Positions 1 through 6,628 of a stretch of 15,348 nucleotides of DNA are shown here, piece by piece. Numbering within the stretch: the stretch's first letter is position 1; each line of letters opens with the position of its first letter. Both the position numbers and the translations under genes were made by a program. Source of the stretch: an uncultured Collinsella sp. (GTDB taxonomy: Bacteria; Actinomycetota; Coriobacteriia; Coriobacteriales; Coriobacteriaceae); NCBI GenBank assembly GCA_900542275.1, contig UQMW01000050.1, forward strand, positions 1 to 15,348, written 5' to 3'. The notes beneath the pieces were generated by a model. The model did not search any database and was not told the DNA's origin. It saw nothing but the letters and a program-made list of their open reading frames with translations.

Positions 1-60
1 AGCTGCGGAAACGCGTGTTCCGTTCAGGCTGTTGCGTTGAGATTGAAAATCAACCCATGC

Positions 61-711
61 CTATTGAGCCAATTGATATAGGTAAGCGATGGCGGTGCCG
101 GTGTGGACTTGGATCTTGGCCGTTCTCCTGACTACATTGGATATTCCAGTGTCAGCTAGTAATCCCAGGGGGCTGTGGTCTAGCTCCCACTCTAGGCCGC
201 GTTCGCTTACCACCGTCCCAGGGGCTATAGCAATGATGGAGAACGTTTTGCCTTCGGCGCCTTCGATGGTCCACGATTCGCCTCCGTGCAGGATGCGGGC
301 CATGGTCTCGTTTTCGGCAATCCAGACTGGGGCGTCATCGTAGCCAGCGAGCAGCCCCAGTACGGAAAGCGTCATATCCGGGCGGCCGCCGGTGGCGCAG
401 GTCGTAACCACTTCGGCGCCCGGCCAGCGACGGCGGACGGAATCGAGCGCCAGCGCCAGATCCGTGTAGTCCTTGTACGGGTCGTGGCGCTCAACTTCAA
501 AGTCGGTGGCGGCATCGACTAACGCGCGACCCGCGTCGCTCACCGTGTCGGCATCTCCTACATACACGTCGCAGCTCAGTCTCGCACCCAGCAGCGCGTC
601 GAGCCCGCGGTCCACGGCGACAACGTGGTCGCACTCCCCTACTAAGCGGCGCAACAGATCCGCGCTTGCCACCACGGGCGAACCACAGACCACTAATACC
701 TTACAAGCCAC
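61..711 (-). CDS. thiN: Thiamine pyrophosphokinase (thiamine diphosphokinase)
   Basis: This enzyme transfers pyrophosphate from ATP to thiamine to make the cofactor thiamine diphosphate in the cytoplasm. The 216-residue length fits the family. Visible family signatures are VDRGLD near residues 33-38, the GDADT acidic loop at 52-56, KDYTD at 80-84 (family KDxTD), and CATGGRPDMT near 105-114. The last is usually GGRxDH, so Met113 stands where His is common. The C-terminal thiamine-binding half shows SERGLEWEL and GISN motifs. The start is a GTG at 709-711 with only a weak ribosome site (GAGAG on the minus strand), and no better upstream start is seen. The gene lies 9 bp behind the HAD-family gene and is probably co-transcribed with it. 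The function call is firm. The exact start is less sure. Confidence 0.93.
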   Translation of the reverse strand: MACKVLVVCGSPVVASADLLRRLVGECDHVVAVDRGLDALLGARLSCDVYVGDADTVSDAGRALVDAATDFEVERHDPYKDYTDLALALDSVRRRWPGAEVVTTCATGGRPDMTLSVLGLLAGYDDAPVWIAENETMARILHGGESWTIEGAEGKTFSIIAIAPGTVVSERGLEWELDHSPLGLLADTGISNVVRRTAKIQVHTGTAIAYLYQLAQ

Positions 712-720
712 AGCTCTCGC

Positions 721-1410
721 CTATCCCTCAAACGCAAGCAGGCGGGCCAGATCCAGCTCCTCGTAGCTGTCGATAAAGATATCGCAGTTGGCGCGCACCT
801 CATCGCGCTGCATGCGGCCGTGCGGGTCATAGATGCCCACGCGCTTAAAGCCTGCGGTATCAGAGCTCTTTAGGCCAAAAACGGTGTCCTCAAACACCCA
901 GGCGCGCTCAAACCTGCGCCCATGGCGCTCCTCTAGGCGGCGCAGCGCCAGCTCGTATACGTCGGGGAACTGTTTGGAGCGTCCCGCCTCGCCCGTCGTG
1001 GTAATAAACTCCATGTAAGCATCGAGCCCGGCACCCCCAAGCGCAGACTTAACCAGCTCGGCCGGCGTGGACGTGGCCACGCACATGGCAATGCCGGCCG
1101 AGCTCGCCTGCTCCAAAAATGCCAGAAGCCCCTCGCGCGGCGGCACCCTTGAGTACCCATCGATCAGGATGTCGCTCAGCTCGCGATACAGTTCCTCGCC
1201 GTTCGCTCCAATCCCCCACGTGTCGTGGTAAGCCTGGCACTCATCCTCGAGCGACAAATGCTCAAACTGGGCAAAATCGTCGACTGTAACGTCGACACCG
1301 TGGCGATGCAATAACTCGGGCTGGGCATAGGCCCAAACGGGAGTGCTATTAACCAGTGTGCCGTCGCAATCGAAAATAAAAGCGACATTGGGAGCGGCGG
1401 TCTGGGACAT
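721..1410 (-). CDS. HAD-superfamily hydrolase, subfamily IA (beta-phosphoglucomutase/phosphatase-like)
   Basis: This is a predicted cytoplasmic phosphatase or phosphomutase of 229 residues acting on a small phosphorylated metabolite. All four HAD motifs are present: FDCDGTLV with nucleophile Asp14 and acid/base Asp16, VATSTP with Thr113/Ser114, Lys146, and the FEDT acidic motif at Glu174-Asp175. A cap domain of helical type (roughly residues 24-90) sits between motifs I and II, as in the beta-phosphoglucomutase and phosphoglycolate phosphatase groups. The substrate cannot be read from the sequence. The ATG at 1408-1410 is preferred over the upstream in-frame TTG at 1431, because GAAAGG lies 8 bases before the ATG. 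The gene is divergent from the glycogen operon and shares its control region, so a sugar phosphate substrate is a reasonable but unproven guess. thiN follows 9 bp downstream. Confidence 0.88.
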   Translation of the reverse strand: MSQTAAPNVAFIFDCDGTLVNSTPVWAYAQPELLHRHGVDVTVDDFAQFEHLSLEDECQAYHDTWGIGANGEELYRELSDILIDGYSRVPPREGLLAFLEQASSAGIAMCVATSTPAELVKSALGGAGLDAYMEFITTTGEAGRSKQFPDVYELALRRLEERHGRRFERAWVFEDTVFGLKSSDTAGFKRVGIYDPHGRMQRDEVRANCDIFIDSYEELDLARLLAFEG

Positions 1411-1432
1411 AAACGTACCTTTCGATGTCAAA

Positions 1433-1463
1433 TGGTAAACATCCTGCTAAAAACGTTTTACCA
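1433..1463. promoter_or_regulatory. Second TGGTAAA/TTTTACCA half-site pair with AAAACGTTTT core
   Basis: TGGTAAA (1433-1439) and TTTACCA (1457-1463) form an inverted pair 17 bp apart. Within it, AAAACGTTTT (1450-1459) is a perfect 10-bp palindrome centred on CG, the usual shape of LacI-family operators. The same half-sites recur at 1495-1520. It lies 23 bp or more upstream of the HAD start codon. That it binds a regulator is inferred. Confidence 0.45.
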
Positions 1464-1494
1464 AACGTCAAACTAACAATCAAAAAACCCTTAT

Positions 1495-1520
1495 TGGTAA
1501 AACTGTCAAGAGTTTTACCA
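1495..1520. promoter_or_regulatory. Perfect palindromic operator candidate
   Basis: TGGTAAAACT (1495-1504) and AGTTTTACCA (1511-1520) are exact reverse complements separated by GTCAAG. The right arm overlaps the candidate -35 of the glgB promoter. On the minus strand the spacer reads TTGACA, a consensus -35 that would face the HAD gene, although no good -10 follows it. A transcription factor bound here could control both directions. The regulator is unknown, and a LacI-type maltose or glycogen regulator is a guess. Confidence 0.6.
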
Positions 1521-1544
1521 TCGCAATTCTGCCAGTGGTATAAA
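1515..1544 (+). promoter_or_regulatory. Candidate glgB operon promoter
   Basis: TTACCA (1515-1520) is followed after 18 bp by TATAAA (1539-1544), a fair sigma70-type pair. The -35 lies inside the right arm of the palindrome at 1495-1520, which suits repression. Transcription from here would leave a leader of about 190 nt before glgB. Confidence 0.4.
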
Positions 1545-1630
1545 CATGGCGCTCGCCGATTAAACGCCGCCGCAAATCCACTTTTCTCCATAAAAGTAAC
1601 GAACAGGTGTTATCGTATTTCGTGCCGAAA

Positions 1631-1656
1631 GTTCCACCGAGCACGCGAGGTGGAAC
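1631..1656 (+). promoter_or_regulatory. Inverted repeat in glgB leader
   Basis: GTTCCACC (1631-1638) and GGTGGAAC (1649-1656) are perfect reverse complements around a 10-nt loop. It lies downstream of the candidate promoter, so it may be an RNA hairpin in the leader or a second operator. There is no U-tract, so it is not a terminator. Confidence 0.45.
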
Positions 1657-1741
1657 GAATCATAGAACTATCGCCGTCCCCTCGATTCGTGCAGCCTTGG
1701 ACCTTTCGCATCTAGTCACCAAGGCAACACGCTGCCGCGTC

Positions 1742-4003
1742 ATGATGGGATCAAACGTGAGCGATACAAAGCTAAAGCCAGCAACCAAAAAGCCTGCTAC
1801 CCGTAAAGCCGCCCCGCACGCACCGGAGCTCTCTAAGGACGATGTCTACCTGTTTGGCATTGGCATGTGGGAGCGCAGCTGGGAAAAGATGGGCGCGCAC
1901 CCCGACACGCAGAACCGTACGCGCGGTTGGCGCTTTTGCGTTTGGGCGCCCGACGTAAAGAGCGTCCATGTCATTGGCGAATTTAACGACTGGAATGAGG
2001 AAGCCAACCCTCTGGTGCCCGTGCATACGAGCGCTATTTGGGAAGGCTTTATTCCTGGCGCAGAACAAGGTCAGCTCTATAAGTATCTCATTGAGACCAA
2101 CGAGGGCGAGAAGCTCTACAAGGCCGATCCGTACGCCTTCAAGGCCGAGTGCCCTCCGGGAACGGCAAGCGTGCTGTGGACCCTCGATGGCTACAAGTGG
2201 AACGACGCCGCATGGCTCAAGCGCCGCGCCAGTCATAACCACATGTCGCAGCCCCTTAACATCTACGAGGTGCATATTGGCTCGTGGAAGCGCCACGGCG
2301 ACGCGCCACAGGGCGAGCCGGACGAGTACGGCAACTACCCTGGCCCCATGGACCCCTTCCCCGCGCAGCGCGGCGAGTTCTACACCTACGACGACCTGTC
2401 GGTCGAGCTCGTGGACTACGTGCACGACATGGGCTACACGCATATCGAGGTCATGCCGCTTATGGAGCATCCCTTCGATGGCTCCTGGGGCTACCAGACG
2501 ACCGGCTACTATGCCGCCACGTCGCGCTATGGCGACCCGCAGCAGCTCATGCACTTTATCGATGCGTGTCACAAGGCGGGCATTGGCGTAATCATGGACT
2601 GGGTGCCCGGCGGTTTTTGCGCCGACTCCCACGGCCTTGCCACCTTTAACGGCCACATGCTGTTTGAGCACGAGATTCACCCCAACTGGGGCACGCACAA
2701 GTTCGACTTCGCCCGTGGCGAGGTCCGCTCCTTCCTGGTCTCCAACGTGCTGTACTGGCTCGAGAACTTCCATGTTGACGGCATTCGCATGGACGGCGTG
2801 TCCAGCATGCTGTACCTCAACTTTGGCATCGACGATCCCGGCCAAAAGAAGTTCAATAAGTACGGTACCGAGGAGGACCTGGACGCCAGCGCTTTTATCC
2901 GCCAGGTCAACTGCGCCGTGGAGGCCCACTTCCCTGACGTAATGATGATGGCCGAGGAGTCCACCGCGTGGCCGCTCGTGACCTACCCGCCGCAGGACGG
3001 CGGCCTGGGCTTCCACTACAAGTGGGACATGGGCTGGATGAACGACACCCTGCACTACATGCAGACCGATTTTCCGTGGCGCCCCGGCAACCACGGGCTG
3101 CTCACGTTCTCCATCATGTACGCCTTTACCGAGAACTTCATTTGTCCGCTGAGCCACGACGAAGTCGTGCACGGCAAGTGCTCGCTCATCGGCCGCATGC
3201 CGGGCGACTGGTGGCGTCAGTTTGCCGGCCTGCGCACGCTGGCTTTCTACCAGATGACGCACCCTGGCGCCAAGCTCAACTTTATGGGCAACGAGATCGG
3301 CCAGTTTATTGAGTGGCGCTACTACGAGTCCATCCAGTGGTTCCTGACCGAGGAGTACGAGACCCACCGTCATCATCAGGCGTTTATCAAGGCGCTCAAC
3401 CACCTGTACACCGCCGAGCCCGCCCTGTACGAGCGTGGCTACACCGACGACGGCTTTACCTGGATCGACGCGGACAACTCCAAGCAGTCCATCGTGAGCT
3501 TTGTGCGTCAGGGCGAGGACGTCGACGACGATCTGGTGATCCTGATCAACTTTGACCCGGCGAGCTACGAGAGTTTCCGCGTGGGCGTGCCGCGCGAGGG
3601 CGACTGGGAGGTCATCTTTGATTCCGACCTTCCCGAGTTTGGCGGCAGCGGTTATGCCGGCGAAGAGCCCTACACCTGCTCGAGCGAGCCCTATCCCTGG
3701 AACGGGCAGATGGACTCCATTGAGATTAAGGTGCCCGGCCTGGCAGGCGTGGTGCTTAAGCGCCGCGGTCCCAGCAGCTATAAGCCGCCCGTGGTCGAGG
3801 AGCCCAAGAAGGCGACGCGCAAGCGCACGTCCTCGGTGAAGCCCAAGCCCGCGGCCGCTAAGAAGGCTCCGGCCAAGGCGAAGACAACCAAGCCCGCTGC
3901 CAAGGCTTCGGCCAAGTCCACCACGACCAAGAAGGCGGCCACCAAAAAAGCTGCTCCCAAGGCTAAGGCAGGTGCCGTTAAAGCATCTACCAAGAAAGCG
4001 TAA
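1742..4003 (+). CDS. glgB: 1,4-alpha-glucan (glycogen) branching enzyme with lysine-rich extensions
   Basis: GlgB cuts alpha-1,4 chains and rejoins them by alpha-1,6 bonds to branch glycogen. From the 1742 start it has 753 residues. A CBM48 domain (about 60-150, with WRFCVWAPD and GEFNDWNEE) precedes the GH13 barrel. Catalytic residues are visible: nucleophile Asp351 in GIRMDGV, acid/base Glu405 in AEES, and His472-Asp473 in LSHDEVVHGK. The region I His is replaced: DWVPGG carries Gly291 where E. coli has DWVPGH. The C-terminal beta domain ends near residue 683. It is followed by a Lys/Ala/Thr/Pro-rich tail (about 688-753), and the N-terminus has KPATK-KPATR-KAAPH pentads. The start is uncertain: ATG 1742 or 1745 lack a ribosome site, while GTG 1757 has GGGA at good spacing. 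It is first in the glycogen operon. Confidence 0.95.
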   Translation: MMGSNVSDTKLKPATKKPATRKAAPHAPELSKDDVYLFGIGMWERSWEKMGAHPDTQNRTRGWRFCVWAPDVKSVHVIGEFNDWNEEANPLVPVHTSAIWEGFIPGAEQGQLYKYLIETNEGEKLYKADPYAFKAECPPGTASVLWTLDGYKWNDAAWLKRRASHNHMSQPLNIYEVHIGSWKRHGDAPQGEPDEYGNYPGPMDPFPAQRGEFYTYDDLSVELVDYVHDMGYTHIEVMPLMEHPFDGSWGYQTTGYYAATSRYGDPQQLMHFIDACHKAGIGVIMDWVPGGFCADSHGLATFNGHMLFEHEIHPNWGTHKFDFARGEVRSFLVSNVLYWLENFHVDGIRMDGVSSMLYLNFGIDDPGQKKFNKYGTEEDLDASAFIRQVNCAVEAHFPDVMMMAEESTAWPLVTYPPQDGGLGFHYKWDMGWMNDTLHYMQTDFPWRPGNHGLLTFSIMYAFTENFICPLSHDEVVHGKCSLIGRMPGDWWRQFAGLRTLAFYQMTHPGAKLNFMGNEIGQFIEWRYYESIQWFLTEEYETHRHHQAFIKALNHLYTAEPALYERGYTDDGFTWIDADNSKQSIVSFVRQGEDVDDDLVILINFDPASYESFRVGVPREGDWEVIFDSDLPEFGGSGYAGEEPYTCSSEPYPWNGQMDSIEIKVPGLAGVVLKRRGPSSYKPPVVEEPKKATRKRTSSVKPKPAAAKKAPAKAKTTKPAAKASAKSTTTKKAATKKAAPKAKAGAVKASTKKA
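3805..4000 (+). repeat. Low-complexity segment encoding GlgB histone-H1-like tail
   Basis: The last 65 or so codons of glgB encode mostly Lys, Ala, Thr and Pro with almost no acidic residues. Blocks such as PAAAKKAPAKAK and TTTKKAATKKAAPKAK recur. It begins with KATRKRTSSVK, close to two motifs in the GlgA tail. The tail follows the complete C-terminal beta domain, so it is an added module and does not replace one. Confidence 0.85.
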
Positions 4004-4011
4004 CAAAGCCG

Positions 4012-4023
4012 TTACAGCTGTAA
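4012..4023. promoter_or_regulatory. Short palindrome after glgB
   Basis: TTACAGCTGTAA is a perfect 12-bp palindrome 9 bp past the glgB stop. No convincing promoter hexamers accompany it. It may be a protein site or chance. Confidence 0.25.
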
Positions 4024-4062
4024 TTACCCGCTCCACAGGGGCGTAGGATACAAGTCATAACC

Positions 4063-4095
4063 GTTCCGGGAGAAACATCCCCGGGGGAAAGGAAC
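4063..4095 (+). promoter_or_regulatory. Hairpin that can pair with the glgP ribosome binding site
   Basis: CCGGG (4066-4070) can pair with CCCGG (4080-4084). GTTCC (4063-4067) is complementary to GGAAC (4091-4095), which overlaps the glgP Shine-Dalgarno AAAGGA (4088-4093). The two pairings compete in part at 4066-4067, so alternative folds with open or masked ribosome site are possible. Function is inferred. Confidence 0.35.
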
Positions 4096-4097
4096 GT

Positions 4098-6524
4098 ATG
4101 AATAAGATCTTCGACAACAAGCAGGAGTTTACCGAGCTCTATCGCGATGCCGTCATGAGCATCAGCGGCAAGAGCGTCGAGGCCGCCAGCGACCTCGACC
4201 GTTTTAACGCCCTGGCCAAGCTCGTGGCCGAGAAGGCACGCACCGTCGCCACCAAGAGCGACGCCCGCGTCACCGCCGAGGGCAAGAAGCGCGTGTACTA
4301 CTTCTCGATCGAGTTTTTGATCGGTCGCCTGCTCGACAACTACCTGCTCAACTTTGGCGTGCGCGACATGGTCGCCGAGGCGCTCGACGACATGGGCTTT
4401 GACCTGTCCGTCATCGAGAACCAGGAGCCCGATCCGGCGCTGGGCAACGGTGGCCTGGGCCGTCTGGCCGCATGCTTCCTGGATTCCATGGCAGCCGAGG
4501 GCATTGCCGGCTACGGCAACGGCATGCGCTACCGCTACGGCCTGTTTAAGCAGGAGATCGTTAACGGCAGCCAGGTCGAGACCACCGATGAGTGGCTCAC
4601 CCACGGCTATCCCTGGGAGGTCCGTCGTCAGGACAAGGCCGTGACCATCAAGTTTGGTGGCCATGTAGAGGGCTTTGAGGAGGACGGCCGCACGTTCTAC
4701 CGCACGGTGGACACACAGGATATCCTGGCCGTTCCTTATGACATCCCCGTTGTGGGCTATGCCGGCGAGACCGTCAACAAGCTGCGCGTCTGGGCCGCCG
4801 AGCCGGTCGAGGAGCACTTTGACCTGGAGGCCTTCAACCGCGGCGACTATGCCCTGGCCGACGCCGAGCGCGCCGAGGCCGAGGCCATCAGCGCCATCCT
4901 CTACCCCAACGACGCCGGCGAGCACGGCCGCCTGCTGCGCCTGAAGCAGGAGTACCTGTTTGTCTCGGCCGGCATCTACAGTCTGCTCGACACCTTTGAG
5001 AAGGAGCATGGCGAGAACTGGGAGCTGCTGCCGCAGTTTGTGGCCATCCACACCAACGATACGCACCCCGCCATGTGCGGCCCCGAGCTCATGCGCATCC
5101 TCATCGACGAGAAGAAGCTCGAGTGGGATGATGCCTGGAACATCGTGACGCAGGTCGTGAGCTACACCAACCACACCATCCTGCCCGAGGCTCTGGAGAA
5201 GTGGCCCATCGGCACGTTCTCCAAGCTCCTCCCCCGCGTGTACCAGATTATCGACGAGATCAGCCGTCGTTGGCACGAGTCGTTCGACACAACGCAGGAG
5301 GGCTGGCAGGAGCGTCTGCGCCAGACCGCCATCCTGTGGGACGGCGAGATTCGCATGGCCAACCTGTCTGTGATCTGCAGCCACAGTGTCAACGGCGTGG
5401 CCAAGATCCACTCTGACATCATCAAAAACATCGTGCTCAAGGACTTCTATGCCCTGACGCCCGAGAAGTTCAACAACAAGACCAACGGCATCTCGCACCG
5501 TCGCTTCTTTGCCGAGGCCAACCCCACCTACGCCAAGCTCGTGACCGAGGCCATTGGCGATGGCTGGCTCAAGGACGCCTTTGAGCTGGAGAAGCTCAAA
5601 GAGTTCCAGAACGACACCGAGTTCCTGAAGGCCGTTGGTGCCTCCAAGCGCGCCAACAAGGAGCGTCTGGCCGCCTACGTCAAGGCCGAGACCGGTCTGG
5701 TTATTGACCCCAACACCGTCTTCGATGTCCAGGTAAAGCGCTTCCATGCCTACAAGCGCCAGCTCATGAACATCATGAAGGTGATGGACATCTACAACCG
5801 TCGCATCGCCGATCCCAACTTCCACGTGACGCCGACGACCTTCATCTTTAGCGGCAAGGCTGCCTCGAGCTACACCTTTGCCAAGGAGACCATCCGCCTC
5901 ATTAACTCCGTGGCTGACGTCATCAACAACGACGCCCGCGTGAACGAGGTCATGAAGGTCTGCTTTATCCCCAACTTCCGCGTGAGCAACGCCCAGCTCA
6001 TCTACCCCGCCGCCGAGATCTCGGAGCAGATCTCCACGGCCGGCAAGGAGGCCTCGGGCACGTCCAACATGAAGCTCATGATGAACGGCGCCATTACGCT
6101 GGGCACCCTCGACGGCGCCAACATCGAGATCGCCGACCTGGCCGGCCGCGAGAACGAGGCCATCTTTGGCCTGACCGCTCCCGAGGTCGAGCAGCTCTGG
6201 GCATCCAACAGCTACTTTGCGTGGGATACCCTCAACGGCGACCGCGAGCGTCTGGGCCGCGTGATGGACGAGCTCAAGGACAACACGTTTGCGGGTCTTT
6301 CGGGCAACTTCGAGAGCATCTACAACAAGCTCATGAACAACAACGACCCCGACCTGGTCATGGCTGACTTCCGTAGCTACGTGGATGCATGGGAGAACCT
6401 CACGGGCAGCTACGGCGACCAGGAGACCTGGAACCGCAAGGCCTTGCTCAACACCGCCTCGAGTGGCTGGTTCTCGTCCGACCGCACCATTCGCGAGTAT
6501 CGTGACGAGATCTGGCACGCATAA
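4098..6524 (+). CDS. glgP: Glycogen/maltodextrin phosphorylase (GT35)
   Basis: This PLP enzyme releases glucose-1-phosphate from the non-reducing ends of glycogen or maltodextrin. At 808 residues it matches bacterial GlgP/MalP. The N-terminal half has the family blocks RVYYFSIEFLIGR and NGGLGRLAACFLDS, and PEALEKWP follows in mid-sequence. The PLP Schiff-base lysine is Lys659 in GTSNMKLMMNGA, followed by GTLDGANIEI. The ATG at 4098 has AAAGGA a few bases upstream. It lies 94 bp after glgB and 104 bp before glgC, so one operon holds both synthesis and breakdown of glycogen. Whether it prefers glycogen or maltodextrin cannot be told from sequence. The operon setting favours glycogen. No N-terminal or C-terminal extension is present, unlike GlgB and GlgA. 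Confidence 0.96.
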   Translation: MNKIFDNKQEFTELYRDAVMSISGKSVEAASDLDRFNALAKLVAEKARTVATKSDARVTAEGKKRVYYFSIEFLIGRLLDNYLLNFGVRDMVAEALDDMGFDLSVIENQEPDPALGNGGLGRLAACFLDSMAAEGIAGYGNGMRYRYGLFKQEIVNGSQVETTDEWLTHGYPWEVRRQDKAVTIKFGGHVEGFEEDGRTFYRTVDTQDILAVPYDIPVVGYAGETVNKLRVWAAEPVEEHFDLEAFNRGDYALADAERAEAEAISAILYPNDAGEHGRLLRLKQEYLFVSAGIYSLLDTFEKEHGENWELLPQFVAIHTNDTHPAMCGPELMRILIDEKKLEWDDAWNIVTQVVSYTNHTILPEALEKWPIGTFSKLLPRVYQIIDEISRRWHESFDTTQEGWQERLRQTAILWDGEIRMANLSVICSHSVNGVAKIHSDIIKNIVLKDFYALTPEKFNNKTNGISHRRFFAEANPTYAKLVTEAIGDGWLKDAFELEKLKEFQNDTEFLKAVGASKRANKERLAAYVKAETGLVIDPNTVFDVQVKRFHAYKRQLMNIMKVMDIYNRRIADPNFHVTPTTFIFSGKAASSYTFAKETIRLINSVADVINNDARVNEVMKVCFIPNFRVSNAQLIYPAAEISEQISTAGKEASGTSNMKLMMNGAITLGTLDGANIEIADLAGRENEAIFGLTAPEVEQLWASNSYFAWDTLNGDRERLGRVMDELKDNTFAGLSGNFESIYNKLMNNNDPDLVMADFRSYVDAWENLTGSYGDQETWNRKALLNTASSGWFSSDRTIREYRDEIWHA

Positions 6525-6558
6525 AGCGCGCGAGCTCCCTTTGCCGCACGGCATTACT

Positions 6559-6589
6559 CGACGGGCGTGACAGTGCGCCGCGCCCGTCG
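6559..6589 (+). promoter_or_regulatory. Strong GC hairpin between glgP and glgC
   Basis: CGACGGGCG (6559-6567) and CGCCCGTCG (6581-6589) are perfect reverse complements around a 13-nt loop. No U-tract follows (CTAATGGG), so it is not a standard terminator. It could stabilise the 3' end of upstream message or cause partial termination. Confidence 0.5.
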
Positions 6590-6628
6590 CTAATGGGTTA
6601 GGAACATCGATGACAGAAGGAGAAATCG

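Larger units (their letters stand above)
1411..1741. other. Divergent intergenic control region between HAD gene and glgB
   Basis: This 331-bp AT-richer gap has no convincing gene. An open frame continuing upstream of glgB to 1607 looks non-coding because it runs through a perfect hairpin and lacks a ribosome site. The gap holds repeated TGGTAAA/TTTACCA half-sites, a candidate glgB promoter and a leader hairpin, each listed separately. Confidence 0.7.

Noticed and set aside
1..60. Small inverted repeat CGGAA/TTCCG after thiN as a terminator
   Set aside because: Only 5 bp of stem, no U-run on the minus strand, and the window edge cuts the context. Nothing else is seen in these 60 bases.
1607..1741. 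Upstream extension of the glgB reading frame
   Set aside because: The extra 45 codons have no family similarity or ribosome site and cross a perfect inverted repeat, so they look like leader sequence.
1772..4036. Long minus-strand open frame opposite glgB (754 codons)
   Set aside because: It mirrors the high-GC codon pattern of glgB, has no recognisable domain and would overlap a clear gene fully. Similar antisense frames lie opposite glgP (3987-6692), glgC (6590-7801), glgA (9411-10457 and 10196-11395) and the fusion gene (11730-13943).
6559..6589. Terminator between glgP and glgC
   Set aside because: The stem is strong but no U-tract follows on the plus strand. Listed as a hairpin only.
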